From assembly GCF_001665295.1 (NCBI RefSeq), contig NZ_LZSE01000109.1, positions 1 through 53,832 of the forward strand: a stretch of DNA of 53,832 nt. Reading direction: 5' to 3'. Shown here piece after piece: positions 42,265 to 51,188 of the stretch. Position 1 is the first letter of the stretch, and every line of letters begins with the position of its first letter. Source of the stretch: Mycobacterium sp. 1554424.7 (lineage in GTDB: Bacteria > Actinomycetota > Actinomycetes > Mycobacteriales > Mycobacteriaceae). Both the position numbers and the translations under genes were made by a program. The notes under the pieces are model-generated. The model searched no databases, was not told the DNA's origin, and worked only from the letters and a program-made list of their open reading frames with translations.

Positions 42265-43191
42265 ATGGGTTGGTACATAGCGCGCCGGATCGCCGTCATG
42301 GTGCCGGTTTTCCTCGGCGCCACGCTGATGATCTACGGCATGGTCTTCCTGCTACCGGGTGACCCGGTGGCCGCGATCGCCGGGGATCGGCCGCTGACTC
42401 CCGCGGTGGCCGCCGCGCTGCGCGCCCGTTATCACCTCGACGATCCCTTCCTGGTCCAGTACCTGCGCTACCTGGGCGGCATCTTCCGCGGCGACCTGGG
42501 GCGCGCCTATTCCGGGTTGCCCGTCAGTTCGGTTCTGGCACACGCCTTTCCGGTGACCATCCGGCTGGCGCTGATCGCCCTGGTCGTGGAGGCGGTGCTG
42601 GGGATCGGGTTCGGTGTGATCGCAGGCCTGCGCCAGGGGGGCGCCTTCGACGCCTCGGTGCTCGTCACCGGCCTCATCATCATCGCGATACCAATTTTCG
42701 TGCTGGGCTTCCTGGCGCAGTTCGTGTTCGGCGTGCGGTTGGGGATCGCGCCGGTCACCGTCGGCGAACGGGCGACAATCGGGCGACTACTGCTGCCCGG
42801 GATCGTGTTGGGCGCCGTGTCATTCGCCTACGTGGTGCGGTTGACCCGTTCCGCGGTGGCCGCAAACGCGCACGCGGACTACGTCCGCACCGCGACCGCC
42901 AAGGGATTGTCGCGGCCCCGGGTGGTGACGGTGCACATCCTGCGCAATTCGCTGATCCCGGTGGTGACTTTCCTGGGCGCGGATCTGGGCGCGCTGATGG
43001 GCGGAGCCATCGTGACCGAGGGCATCTTCAACATCCACGGTGTCGGCGGCGTGCTGTATCAGGCGGTCACCCGGCAGGAGGCGCCGACGGTGGTGTCGAT
43101 CGTGACGGTGCTGGTGCTGATCTATCTGGTCACCAATCTGCTGGTGGACCTGCTGTACGCGGCCCTGGACCCCCGGATCCGCTATGGCTGA
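42265..43191 (+). CDS. dppB: dipeptide ABC transporter permease DppB
   Basis: 308-aa integral membrane permease with GDPVAAIAG loop, six transmembrane segments and the EAA-type loop FAYVVRLTRSAVAANAHADYVRTA for contact with the ATPase. Starts 1 nt after the dppA stop; overlaps dppC by 8 bases. Confidence 0.93.
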   Translation: MGWYIARRIAVMVPVFLGATLMIYGMVFLLPGDPVAAIAGDRPLTPAVAAALRARYHLDDPFLVQYLRYLGGIFRGDLGRAYSGLPVSSVLAHAFPVTIRLALIALVVEAVLGIGFGVIAGLRQGGAFDASVLVTGLIIIAIPIFVLGFLAQFVFGVRLGIAPVTVGERATIGRLLLPGIVLGAVSFAYVVRLTRSAVAANAHADYVRTATAKGLSRPRVVTVHILRNSLIPVVTFLGADLGALMGGAIVTEGIFNIHGVGGVLYQAVTRQEAPTVVSIVTVLVLIYLVTNLLVDLLYAALDPRIRYG

Positions 43192-44047
43192 GCACTCTGG
43201 TTTCTGGGGCGAGACCTGGCGCAAGTTGCGCCGGCGGCCAAAGTTCTTCGCCGCAGGTGCGCTGATCCTGTTCGTCGTCGTGGTGGCGGCGTTTCCGGCG
43301 TTGTTCACCGGGGTCGATCCCAGCTATGCCGATCCCGCCCAGAGCCTGCTCGGGCCGTCGTCGGCGCACTGGTTCGGCACCGATCTGCAGGGCCACGACA
43401 TCTACGCGCGCACCGTCTACGGAGCGCGGGCCTCGGTCTCCGTCGGGCTGGGCGCCACGCTGGTGGTATTCGTCGTCGGGGGGTCGGTGGGCGCGCTGGC
43501 CGGCTTCTACGGCGGCTGGGTCGACGCGGTGGTCTCCCGGGTCACCGACGTGTTCTTCGGATTGCCGCTGTTGTTGGCCGCCATCGTGCTGATGCAGGTC
43601 CTGCACCACCGCACGGTGTGGACGGTGATCGCCATCCTGGCCCTGTTCGGTTGGCCGCAGGTCGCCAGGATCGCCCGCGGTGCGGTGCTCGAGGTTCGCG
43701 CCAGTGATTACGTGCTGGCGGCGAAAGCGTTGGGGTTGAACAGGTTTCAGGTCTTGTTGCGGCACGCGGTGCCCAACGCGCTGGGCCCGGTGATCGCGGT
43801 GGCGACCATCGCCCTCGGCATCTTCATCGTCACCGAGGCGACGCTGTCCTACCTCGGGGTCGGGCTGCCGACGACGGTGGTGTCCTGGGGTGGCGACATC
43901 AACGTAGCGCAAACCCGGCTGCGGGCCGGCTCGCCCATTTTGTTCTATCCGGCGGGCGCACTGGCGATCACGGTGTTGGCGTTCATGATGATGGGTGACG
44001 CCCTGCGCGACGCCCTGGACCCGGCGTCGCGGGCGTTTCGCGCATGA
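43184..44047 (+). CDS. dppC: dipeptide ABC transporter permease DppC
   Basis: 287-aa second permease, N-terminal OppC-type segment (FWGETWRKLRRRPKFFAAGA), GTDLQGHDIYARTVYGAR and EAA loop region FGWPQVARIARGAVLEVRASD. Overlaps dppB by 8 and dppD by 4 bases (ATGA). Confidence 0.93.
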   Translation: MAEHSGFWGETWRKLRRRPKFFAAGALILFVVVVAAFPALFTGVDPSYADPAQSLLGPSSAHWFGTDLQGHDIYARTVYGARASVSVGLGATLVVFVVGGSVGALAGFYGGWVDAVVSRVTDVFFGLPLLLAAIVLMQVLHHRTVWTVIAILALFGWPQVARIARGAVLEVRASDYVLAAKALGLNRFQVLLRHAVPNALGPVIAVATIALGIFIVTEATLSYLGVGLPTTVVSWGGDINVAQTRLRAGSPILFYPAGALAITVLAFMMMGDALRDALDPASRAFRA

Positions 44048-45648
44048 GCACCCCGCTGCTGTCGGTCGAGGGCCTGGAGGTCAGGTTCGGCGCGGACGCG
44101 CCCGTCGTGTGCGGCGTGGACCTGACCGTCTCGCGCGGGCAGACCGTCGCGGTGGTCGGCGAATCCGGATCGGGGAAATCCACGACGGCGGCCGCTATCC
44201 TCGGGCTGCTTCCGCCCGGCGGCCGAATCTCGGCCGGCCGCATCGTCTTCGGCGGGCGCGACCTCGCCGGTGCCGACCGCCGGTTGCTGCGGTCGATCAG
44301 GGGACGCGCCATCGGCTACGTGCCCCAGGACCCGATGACGAACCTCAACCCGGTCTGGAAGGTGGGCTTCCAGGTCCGGGAAGCGTTGCGCGCGAACACC
44401 GATACCCGCGAGGCGCGACGACGCGCGGTGGAGCTGCTGGCCGAGGCGGGCATGCCGGATCCGGCCAAGCAGGCGCACCGGTATCCGCATCAGCTGTCCG
44501 GCGGCATGTGCCAGCGCGCGCTGATCGCGATCGGGCTGGCGGGGCGGCCCGACCTGCTCATCGCCGACGAGCCGACCTCCGCGCTGGACGTCACGGTGCA
44601 ACGGCAGGTGCTCGACCATTTGCAGGGGCTCACCGACCGACTCGGGACCGCGCTGCTGCTGATCACCCACGACCTGGCGCTGGCCGCCGAACGGGCCGAG
44701 TCGGTGATCGTCGTCCATCGCGGCGCGGTGGTGGAATCCGGTGCGGCGCAGGCCATCCTGCGGGAGCCGCGGCACGAATACACCCGGCGGCTGGTGGCCG
44801 CCGCCCCGTCGCTGACGTCGGCGCCGTCCCGAACCCCCGCGCGCAGCCCGAGCGAGCCGCCCGACGACATCCTCGTCGCCTCGGAACTGACCAAGGTCTA
44901 CCGCGAGTCGCGCGGGGCGCCCTGGCGGCGCGCGGAGTTTCGCGCCGTCGACGCCGTTTCGTTTCGGCTGCGCCGCGCGAGCACTTTGGCGATCGCGGGG
45001 GAGTCGGGGTCGGGAAAATCGACGCTGGCACGAATGGTGCTGGGCCTGCTGCGGCCCACCTCGGGCACCGTGGCTTTCGACGGCACCCCGATCGATGGCG
45101 CGCTGGACCGGGAGAAGGAGCTGGCGTTTCGCCGGCGGGTGCAGCCGGTCTTCCAAAACCCGTACAGCAGTTTGGATCCCATGTATTCGGTGTTTCGCGC
45201 CGTCGAGGAGCCGCTGCGGATCCACCGCGTCGGTGACCGTAAGCAGCGCGAGCGCACCGTGCGCGAGCTCGTCGACCACGTCGCGCTGCCGTCGTCGGTG
45301 CTGCGGCGGCTGCCCCGCGAACTGTCGGGCGGCCAACGGCAACGGGTGGCGATCGCCCGGGCGCTGGCCTTGCGGCCCGAGGTGCTGGTGTGCGACGAGG
45401 CGGTCTCGGCGCTCGACGTGCTCGTGCAGGCGCAGATCCTGGACCTGCTGGCCGAGCTGCAGGCCGAAATGGGCCTGACCTACCTGTTCATCAGCCATGA
45501 CCTGGCGGTGATCCGGCAGATCGCCGACGACGTCCTGGTGATGCGGGCCGGCCGGGTGGTGGAGCAGGCGCCCACCGAGGAGCTCTTCACCCGGCCCGGC
45601 CACGAGTACACGCGCCGGCTGTTGGAGGCCATTCCCCGACCCCGATAG
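44044..45648 (+). CDS. dppD: dipeptide ABC transporter dual ATPase DppD
   Basis: 534 aa with two fused nucleotide-binding domains: Walker A GESGSGKSTT then GESGSGKSTLA; signature motifs LSGGMCQRALIA and LSGGQRQRVAIA; Walker B DLLIADEPTSALD and EVLVCDEAVSALD. Fusion of DppD and DppF in one chain is usual in actinobacteria. It energises DppBC. Confidence 0.95.
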   Translation: MSTPLLSVEGLEVRFGADAPVVCGVDLTVSRGQTVAVVGESGSGKSTTAAAILGLLPPGGRISAGRIVFGGRDLAGADRRLLRSIRGRAIGYVPQDPMTNLNPVWKVGFQVREALRANTDTREARRRAVELLAEAGMPDPAKQAHRYPHQLSGGMCQRALIAIGLAGRPDLLIADEPTSALDVTVQRQVLDHLQGLTDRLGTALLLITHDLALAAERAESVIVVHRGAVVESGAAQAILREPRHEYTRRLVAAAPSLTSAPSRTPARSPSEPPDDILVASELTKVYRESRGAPWRRAEFRAVDAVSFRLRRASTLAIAGESGSGKSTLARMVLGLLRPTSGTVAFDGTPIDGALDREKELAFRRRVQPVFQNPYSSLDPMYSVFRAVEEPLRIHRVGDRKQRERTVRELVDHVALPSSVLRRLPRELSGGQRQRVAIARALALRPEVLVCDEAVSALDVLVQAQILDLLAELQAEMGLTYLFISHDLAVIRQIADDVLVMRAGRVVEQAPTEELFTRPGHEYTRRLLEAIPRPR

Positions 45649-45659
45649 GTTGGCAAGCT

Positions 45660-46418
45660 GTGACCGCCGACCCGCTGGCCCCGCTGCTGGAACTCCCCGG
45701 CGTCGCCGATGCCAGCGACCGGGCCCGCGACGCGCTGGGCCGCGCGCATCGCCACCCGGCGAACCTGCGCCGCTGGCCGGTGACCGCCGCCGAAGCGGCG
45801 TTGCGGGCTGCGCGCGCCTCCTCGGTCCTCGACGGCGGACCCGTGCGCCTGGACGACGTGGCGGACACCGCGCAGGTGAGCGAGCCGGTGTTCGGCGGAG
45901 CGCTGCGGGTGGCCCAGGCCCTCGAGGGCGGCGGAGGGCCGCTGGTCGGGATCTGGCAGCGGGCGCCGTTGCAGGCGCTGGCCCGCCTGCACGTGCTCGC
46001 GGCGGCCGACCAGGTCGACGACGACCGGCTCGGGCGCCCGCGGGCCGATGCCGAGGTGGGGCCGCGGTTGGAGTTGCTGGGGGAGTTGGTCACCGGCCGC
46101 ACGTCCGCGCCGGCGCCCGTGGTGGCCGCGGTCGCGCACGGCGAGTTGCTGACGCTCAAGCCGTTTGGCAGCGCCGACGGCGTGGTGGCCCGCGCGGTGT
46201 CGCGGCTGGTGACGATCGCCAGCGGGCTGGACCCCCACGGGTTGGGCGTGCCCGAGGTGAGCTGGATGCGACAGCCGGCCGAATATCGCGACGCCGCACG
46301 CGGATTCGCCGACGGCACCCCGGACGGTGTCGGTGGCTGGCTGGTGCTGTGCTGCCGGGCGCTGCAGGCCGGGGCGCAGGAGGCGTTGTCGATCGCCGAA
46401 TCGCTGCCGAATAGGTAG
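45660..46418 (+). CDS. degenerate Fic-fold-like protein (Rv3662c-like)
   Basis: 252 aa, hypothetical. The stretch LTLKPFGSADGVVARAVSRL aligns with the Fic active motif HPFxxGNGRxxR (K for H, PF kept, A for G, D for N, G kept, V for R, final R kept), while the preceding ARLHVLAAADQV and following helices fit a Fido-like helical fold. The loss of the catalytic histidine and glycine-arginine positions means it is probably not an AMP-transferase. Usually labelled oxidoreductase or hypothetical. GTG 45660 lies 11 nt after dppD. Confidence 0.55.
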   Translation: MTADPLAPLLELPGVADASDRARDALGRAHRHPANLRRWPVTAAEAALRAARASSVLDGGPVRLDDVADTAQVSEPVFGGALRVAQALEGGGGPLVGIWQRAPLQALARLHVLAAADQVDDDRLGRPRADAEVGPRLELLGELVTGRTSAPAPVVAAVAHGELLTLKPFGSADGVVARAVSRLVTIASGLDPHGLGVPEVSWMRQPAEYRDAARGFADGTPDGVGGWLVLCCRALQAGAQEALSIAESLPNR

Positions 46419-46456
46419 CCGACGGTCCCCAAAGCGGCGCCAAAGAATTTGTTTCG

Positions 46457-46759
46457 AAAATGTGAAGCGGGCGACGTCCCGAGATATTCGGTCCGCCGCC
46501 CGCTAGCACGGAACTCGGTTACCAAGCGTGCATTTCTGGGCTGCGTGGGTTGGCCTCGGCGATCTTGCGACGCTTCCGGCTGCAACCCCACCCAAAGGGC
46601 CGTCGACGCCTTTCACTTTTCGCAATTACGCAGGCCCGCAACACTTCTGCCATTATCGCGGCTATGACTCCGCGTGGGTGCCGGGTTCCGTGCTGGGCGC
46701 CCGACTCGGGAGAACGATCCTTCTCTTCCGGATCGACCTTGGCCTCACCGGGCTTCCGT
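46457..46759 (-). ncRNA. Ms1/MTS2823-type small RNA (by position)
   Basis: The 429-bp gap between the Rv3662c-like and Rv3661-like genes is where M. tuberculosis carries the abundant 300-nt RNA MTS2823 (Ms1 of M. smegmatis, which binds core RNA polymerase). Here the minus strand has a SigA-like promoter (TTGATG at 46794-46789, 17-nt spacer, TACAAA at 46771-46766) and 250-300 nt later a strong G/C hairpin (46467-46503) followed by T-rich sequence, so a 300-nt transcript ends where expected. No protein frame across it looks real. Identity is from synteny and size, not alignment. Confidence 0.6.
46467..46503 (-). terminator. 3' hairpin of the Ms1-type RNA
   Basis: Arms 46490-46503 and 46467-46480 pair over 11 of 14 positions around a 9-nt loop; the minus-strand sequence that follows is T-rich. 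Confidence 0.5.
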
Positions 46760-46765
46760 GGTTCC

Positions 46766-46794
46766 TTTGTACTACTGGAGCACTAGCACATCAA
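46766..46794 (-). promoter_or_regulatory. SigA-like promoter of the Ms1-type RNA
   Basis: TTGATG, 17-nt spacer, TACAAA on the minus strand; predicted first base near 46759. Confidence 0.45.
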
Positions 46795-46847
46795 GGCCTA
46801 AATGCGAAGCAAAAATCTATTGCGCGAATTGCATGTTTGCCGCGGGG

Positions 46848-47705
46848 CTAAAAGGCGAAGCGGCGCAGCAACGAGTAGGTGACCGCGCCAGCGGCGAGCG
46901 CGGTGACGCCGACCGCGGCGGTGGTCGCGATGGCGGCGCCCGACGGCGCCGGGATCCGGTCGCGCAGCGACACCGGGCGGGAAAACATCAAGACGGGCCA
47001 GCCGCGCTCGGTGGCTTCTTTGCGCAAGGCGCGGTCGGGATTGACCACGCTGGGGTGGCCGACGGTCTCGAGCATCGGCAGGTCGGTGATCGAGTCGGAG
47101 TAGGCGTAGCAGTGTTCGAGCGGGTAGCCCTCGCGGGCGGCCAGCTCGCGGATCGCTTGCACCTTGCCTTCGCCGTAGCAGTAGAACGCGATCTCGCCGG
47201 TGTACTTGCCGTCGTCGACGACCATCCGGGTGGCCATCGCGTGCGTGGCACCGAGCGCCCGGGCGATGGGGGCCACGATCTCCTCCCCGGAGGCCGAGAC
47301 CACGACGACGTCGCGGCCGCACAATTTGTGGGCGGCGATAAGGTCCGCGGCCTCCGCGAACACCAGCGGGGTCACGATGTCGTGCAGTGTCTCGTTGACG
47401 ATCGACTTGACCTGTTCCACGTCCCAACCGGCGACCATGTTCGTCATGTGGATGCGCATCCGGTCCATCTGGTCATGATCGGCGCCGGAGAGCAGATAGA
47501 TGAACTGTGCATAGCTGGACTTGAGCACGGCGCGGCGGTTGAGCAGCCCCTGGTTGAAGAAGGGTTTGCTGAAAGCGAGCGTGCTGGACTTGGCGATGAT
47601 GGTTTTGTCCAGGTCGAAGAAGGCGGCAGTGCGGGCGCGGGGAGCGGTGGTTGCAGGTGTTTCCGGTGAGGTTTGCTGCCGCGCGGCCGAGTCGGAGACG
47701 GTCAC
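46848..47705 (-). CDS. HAD-IB family hydrolase, SerB-like (Rv3661-like)
   Basis: 285 aa. Motif I AAFFDLDKTIIAKSSTLAF, motif II VVVVSASGEEIVAPIA, motif III lysine in GEGKVQAI, motif IV YAYSDSITDLPML. A C-terminal hydrophobic helix (IATTAAVGVTALAAGAVTYSLL) with RRFAF tail may anchor it to the membrane. Class HAD-IB includes phosphoserine and lysophospholipid phosphatases; substrate not known. GTG 47705. The gene lies between two small RNA loci. Confidence 0.88.
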   Translation of the reverse strand: MTVSDSAARQQTSPETPATTAPRARTAAFFDLDKTIIAKSSTLAFSKPFFNQGLLNRRAVLKSSYAQFIYLLSGADHDQMDRMRIHMTNMVAGWDVEQVKSIVNETLHDIVTPLVFAEAADLIAAHKLCGRDVVVVSASGEEIVAPIARALGATHAMATRMVVDDGKYTGEIAFYCYGEGKVQAIRELAAREGYPLEHCYAYSDSITDLPMLETVGHPSVVNPDRALRKEATERGWPVLMFSRPVSLRDRIPAPSGAAIATTAAVGVTALAAGAVTYSLLRRFAF

Positions 47706-47832
47706 CGATCCAGCATAGGTCGGCGGTCCGGCGGCGCCGTGGCGTTAGGCCCAAAACGGCCGCTCATGACGGGGCCAAGAACATACCGTCGGTATTTTTG
47801 CGGCTCAACGCACCTTTCGATGGAACAACTAC

Positions 47833-47863
47833 TTGCGTTAGTGCGGACTGTCATGTGTATAGT
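47833..47863 (+). promoter_or_regulatory. SigA-like promoter of 6C RNA
   Basis: TTGCGT (47833-47838), 19-nt spacer, TATAGT (47858-47863), with the RNA starting 6-8 nt later. The -10 is strong, the spacer long. Confidence 0.55.
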
Positions 47864-47869
47864 AAGCAT

Positions 47870-47966
47870 TACTCGGCCTGAGCCGAGGGTGCATCAGCCC
47901 GACCCCCCGGGGCTGATACACGACGACCCTCGCCTCCTCCCCCCCTGGCGGGGGTCGTCCCTTTTC
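47870..47966 (+). ncRNA. 6C small RNA (B11/ncRv13660c type)
   Basis: Three hairpins: CTCGGC/GCCGAG (47872-47887); GTGCATCAGCCC with GGGCTGATACAC (47889-47921) around a loop holding six C; and ACGACCCTCGCC with GGCGGGGGTCGT (47923-47958) around a loop holding seven C, followed by TTTT (47962-47965). The two C-rich loops define the 6C RNA conserved in actinobacteria, found at this place (between Rv3660c and Rv3661) as B11 in M. tuberculosis. It represses or modulates targets by loop pairing with G-rich mRNA sites. Confidence 0.92.
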
Positions 47967-48145
47967 TGGGGTAAGTTTTCCGCCGCCGATCGGCCCTCTT
48001 CGACGGACTGCCGGGCGTTGCGGGAACGCGTCCTTGGCGTCGCGGCGAAGCGCCCGCGCGGGGCGTTTGTACACAGTCGCGTCTCTATCCACAAATCCGG
48101 CTTTGGGACTGGTGTGCCAAGGTCACGGCCCCGCAGGGTGGATTG

Positions 48146-49237
48146 GTGACTAGCACTACCGTCCCGAAAGCGGCCGGCACCTCGGGCGTGCTGGCGGTGT
48201 TGACGGACCCCGAATTGCGCGACGAACTCGATCGGGTGGCCGCCGCGGTCGGCGTTCGGGTGGTCCACGCCGGCGACGCTTCGGTCAGCCGCAAGACATG
48301 GTCGGCGGCCGTGGCGGTGGTGTTGGACGAGTCGGCGGCGGATCGCTGCGGTCGGGCGGCGCTGCCGAGGCGCGCCCGCGTCAGCGTCCTGACGATCGCC
48401 GACCCCGGCACGGCAACCTGGGCGGCGGCCGTCGCCGTCGGCGCCGAACGCGTGCTGAAGCTCCCCGACGAAGAGCGCGAATTGATCCGCGAGCTCGCCG
48501 AGGCCGGCGAAGCCGCCCGCGAGGACGGCCCCCGCGGGGAGGTCGTCGCGGTCATCGGGGGCTGCGGCGGGGCCGGGGCGTCGGTGCTCTCGGTCGGCGT
48601 GGCGCAGGCCGCCGGCGACGCCCTGCTGGTGGACCTCGACCCGTGGGGCGGCGGGATCGATTTGCTCGTGGGCGCCGAGAGCGCACCCGGCGTGCGCTGG
48701 CCCGATCTGGCGCTGCAGGGCGGCCGACTCAACTGGTCGGCGGTGCGTGAGGCGCTGCCGCGGCACGGCGGGATCAGCGTGCTGTCGGGGACCCGCCGTG
48801 GCTACGAGGTGGGCGGTGCGCCGGTGGACGCCGTGGTCGATGCCGGGCGCCGCGGCGGCGTCACCGTGGTCTGCGACCTGCCCCGCCGGCTCACCGATGC
48901 GGCGCAAGCCGCGCTGGATGCCGCCGACCTGGTCGTCGTGGTCAGCCGCTGCGACGTGCGGGCCTGCGCGGCGACCGCGGCCCTGGGCCCGGTGCTCGCC
49001 GCGGCCAACCCGAATCTCGGGTTGGTTGTGCGGGGCCCGTCGCCGGGCGGCCTGCGCGCGGCCGAGGTCGCCGACATCGCGGGCCTGCCGCTGCTCGCCT
49101 CGATCAGGGCGGAGCCGCAGCTGGTCCGGCAGCTGGAGCGGGGCGGCCTGCGGTTGGGACGGCGCGGTCCGCTCGCGGCGGCGTCGCGCCGGGTGCTGGA
49201 CGTGCTGCCCGCGCGGCGGAACGGCAGGGCGGCGTGA
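48146..49237 (+). CDS. ssd: septum-site determining protein Ssd (MinD/CpaE-like)
   Basis: 363 aa P-loop protein. The P-loop is deviant (VIGGCGGAGASVLSVGVAQA, no lysine pair), followed by LLVDLDPWGGGIDLLVG and a Walker-B-like VVCDLPRRLTDAA; N-terminal receiver-like half (GVLAVLTDPELRDELDRVAAA). CpaE-like proteins localise tad pili; overproduction in mycobacteria blocks septation. GTG 48146 is preferred over TTG 48143. It is the first gene of the tad operon and overlaps tadA (GTGA). Confidence 0.88.
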   Translation: MTSTTVPKAAGTSGVLAVLTDPELRDELDRVAAAVGVRVVHAGDASVSRKTWSAAVAVVLDESAADRCGRAALPRRARVSVLTIADPGTATWAAAVAVGAERVLKLPDEERELIRELAEAGEAAREDGPRGEVVAVIGGCGGAGASVLSVGVAQAAGDALLVDLDPWGGGIDLLVGAESAPGVRWPDLALQGGRLNWSAVREALPRHGGISVLSGTRRGYEVGGAPVDAVVDAGRRGGVTVVCDLPRRLTDAAQAALDAADLVVVVSRCDVRACAATAALGPVLAAANPNLGLVVRGPSPGGLRAAEVADIAGLPLLASIRAEPQLVRQLERGGLRLGRRGPLAAASRRVLDVLPARRNGRAA

Positions 49238-50397
49238 GCGGCTCGCTGATCGAGCGGGTGCGCGAGCGGCTGGCATCCGAATCCGCCCCGCTGCGACCCA
49301 GCGTGGTGGCCGCCGCGATCCGGGCCGAGTCCGGCGGGATGCTCGGCGACACCGAGGTCCTCGCCAACCTGCGGGTGCTGGAAACCGAGCTGACCGGTGC
49401 CGGCATCCTCGAACCGCTGTTGTGCGCGGACGGCACCACCGACGTCCTGGTCACCGCGCCCGACGCGGTCTGGGTCGACGACGGAAACGGACTGCGCCGC
49501 AGCGGCATTCGTTTCACCGACGAGGCGGCGGTGCGGCGCCTGGCCCAGCGGCTGGCGCTGGCCACCGGTCGGCGCCTCGACGACGCGCAGCCCTGGGTGG
49601 ACGGTCAGCTGACCGGCATCGGCGCCGGGGGATTCGCGGTGCGGTTGCATGCCGTGCTGCCGCCGATCGCGGCCGGCGGCACCTGCTTGTCGCTACGGGT
49701 ATTGCGGCCGGCCACTCAGGATTTGGCGGCCCTCACCGCGGCCGGCGCGATCGATCCGCGGGCCGGCGCGCTCATCGGCGACATCATCGCCGCCCGGCTC
49801 GCGTTCCTGGTGTGCGGGGGTACCGGCGCGGGCAAGACGACCCTGCTGGCCGCGATGCTGGGCGCCGTGCCGTCCGCGGAGCGGATCGTGTGCGTCGAGG
49901 ACGCGCCCGAGCTGGCGCCGCGGCATCCGCATCTGGTCAAGCTTGTCGCGCGCTGCCCCAACGTCGAAGGCGTCGGCGAGGTTCCGGTGCGCGAACTCGT
50001 CCGCCAGGCGTTGCGGATGCGGCCGGACCGCATCGTGGTCGGCGAGGTCAGGGGCGCCGAAGTCGTCGATTTGCTGGCGGCGCTGAACACCGGCCACGAC
50101 GGCGGCGCGGGCACGGTGCACGCCAACAGCCCAGGTGAGGTTCCTGCCCGTCTGGAAGCGCTGGGCGCCCTCGGCGGCCTCGGCCGCGCGGCGCTGCACA
50201 GCCAGCTCGCCGCCGCGGTGCAGGTACTGCTGCACGTCGCGTGGGACCGGGCCGGCCGCCGTCGGCTCGGCGAGATAGCCGTCCTGCGCCAGGTCGACGG
50301 GCAGGTGCGGGCGGTCACCGTGTGGCATGCGGACCGGGGCATGACCGACGACGCGGGGGACCTGCATTGCCTGCTGCGCGGCCGGATGCCGGCATGA
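49234..50397 (+). CDS. tadA: TadA/CpaF-type secretion ATPase
   Basis: 387-aa type II/IV secretion ATPase: N1 domain, then Walker A VCGGTGAGKTTLLAAML, Asp box IVCVEDAPELAPRHPH, Walker B PDRIVVGEVRGAEVVD and His box NTGHDGGAGTVHANS. Drives assembly of the Flp pilus. GTG overlaps ssd, and its stop overlaps tadB (ATGA). Confidence 0.93.
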   Translation: MSGSLIERVRERLASESAPLRPSVVAAAIRAESGGMLGDTEVLANLRVLETELTGAGILEPLLCADGTTDVLVTAPDAVWVDDGNGLRRSGIRFTDEAAVRRLAQRLALATGRRLDDAQPWVDGQLTGIGAGGFAVRLHAVLPPIAAGGTCLSLRVLRPATQDLAALTAAGAIDPRAGALIGDIIAARLAFLVCGGTGAGKTTLLAAMLGAVPSAERIVCVEDAPELAPRHPHLVKLVARCPNVEGVGEVPVRELVRQALRMRPDRIVVGEVRGAEVVDLLAALNTGHDGGAGTVHANSPGEVPARLEALGALGGLGRAALHSQLAAAVQVLLHVAWDRAGRRRLGEIAVLRQVDGQVRAVTVWHADRGMTDDAGDLHCLLRGRMPA

Positions 50398-51188
50398 ACG
50401 GCCTCGCGGCTGCCGCGCTGCTGTTATCGCTTGCGCTGCTGGTGTTTCCGTCGTCGCCGCGGTGCAGGTTGCCGAGGCCGGCGCGGGTTCGTCGCCCGTG
50501 GGCTGGCCGGGGCGCGGTCGCGTGCGTCGCCTGCGGACTCGCGGCCGCCGCCGTCCTGCTGCCCTGGACGGCGGTCCTCGCGGCGGGGGTGGTCGGCGCG
50601 ACCACGAGCCTGCGTTACCGTCGCCGCCGCCGGATCCGGCGGGCCCTGGAGGAGGGCCGGACCCTGGAAACCGCCCTCGACGTGCTGGTCGGTGAGCTGC
50701 GGGTGGGCGCGCACCCGGTGCGCGCGTTCGGCGTCGCCGCCGACGAGACCGTCGGGGCGGTCGGCGGGTCGTTGCGGGCGGTTTCGGCGCGGGCCAGATT
50801 GGGCGCCGACGTCACCGCCGGACTGCGCGCCGCGGCGCGATCGTCGGCGCTGCCCGCGCAGTGGGATCGGCTCGCGGTGTGCTGGCAGCTGGCCAGTGAT
50901 CACGGCCTGGCGATAGCGACCCTGATGCGTGCGGCGCAGCGCGATATCGCCGAACGGCAACGGTTTTCGGCCCGGGTGGCGTCGAGCATGGCGGGGGCGC
51001 GCGCGACGGCGACGATACTGGCGGGCCTGCCGGTCCTCGGTGTGCTGTTGGGTCAACTGATTGGGGCGCGACCCCTGAGCTTTCTCTTGGGTGGGCACGC
51101 CGGGGGATGGCTGCTGGTGGTCGGTTCGACGTTGTCGTGCGGCGGGCTGTTGTGGTCGGACCGCATCACCGATGGGCTCGGCGCATGA
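50394..51188 (+). CDS. tadB: TadB-like inner membrane pilus assembly protein
   Basis: 264 aa, T2SSF-type: N-terminal and C-terminal membrane helices around a cytoplasmic domain (LEEGRTLETALDVLVGELRVGAHPVRAF). Shorter than TadB of other bacteria. ATGA overlaps with tadA and tadC. Confidence 0.88.
   Translation: MNGLAAAALLLSLALLVFPSSPRCRLPRPARVRRPWAGRGAVACVACGLAAAAVLLPWTAVLAAGVVGATTSLRYRRRRRIRRALEEGRTLETALDVLVGELRVGAHPVRAFGVAADETVGAVGGSLRAVSARARLGADVTAGLRAAARSSALPAQWDRLAVCWQLASDHGLAIATLMRAAQRDIAERQRFSARVASSMAGARATATILAGLPVLGVLLGQLIGARPLSFLLGGHAGGWLLVVGSTLSCGGLLWSDRITDGLGA

Noticed and set aside
46528-46851. Plus-strand open frame in the Ms1-type gap
   Set aside because: No family, no ribosome site, crosses into the 3' end of the HAD gene; RNA interpretation fits better.
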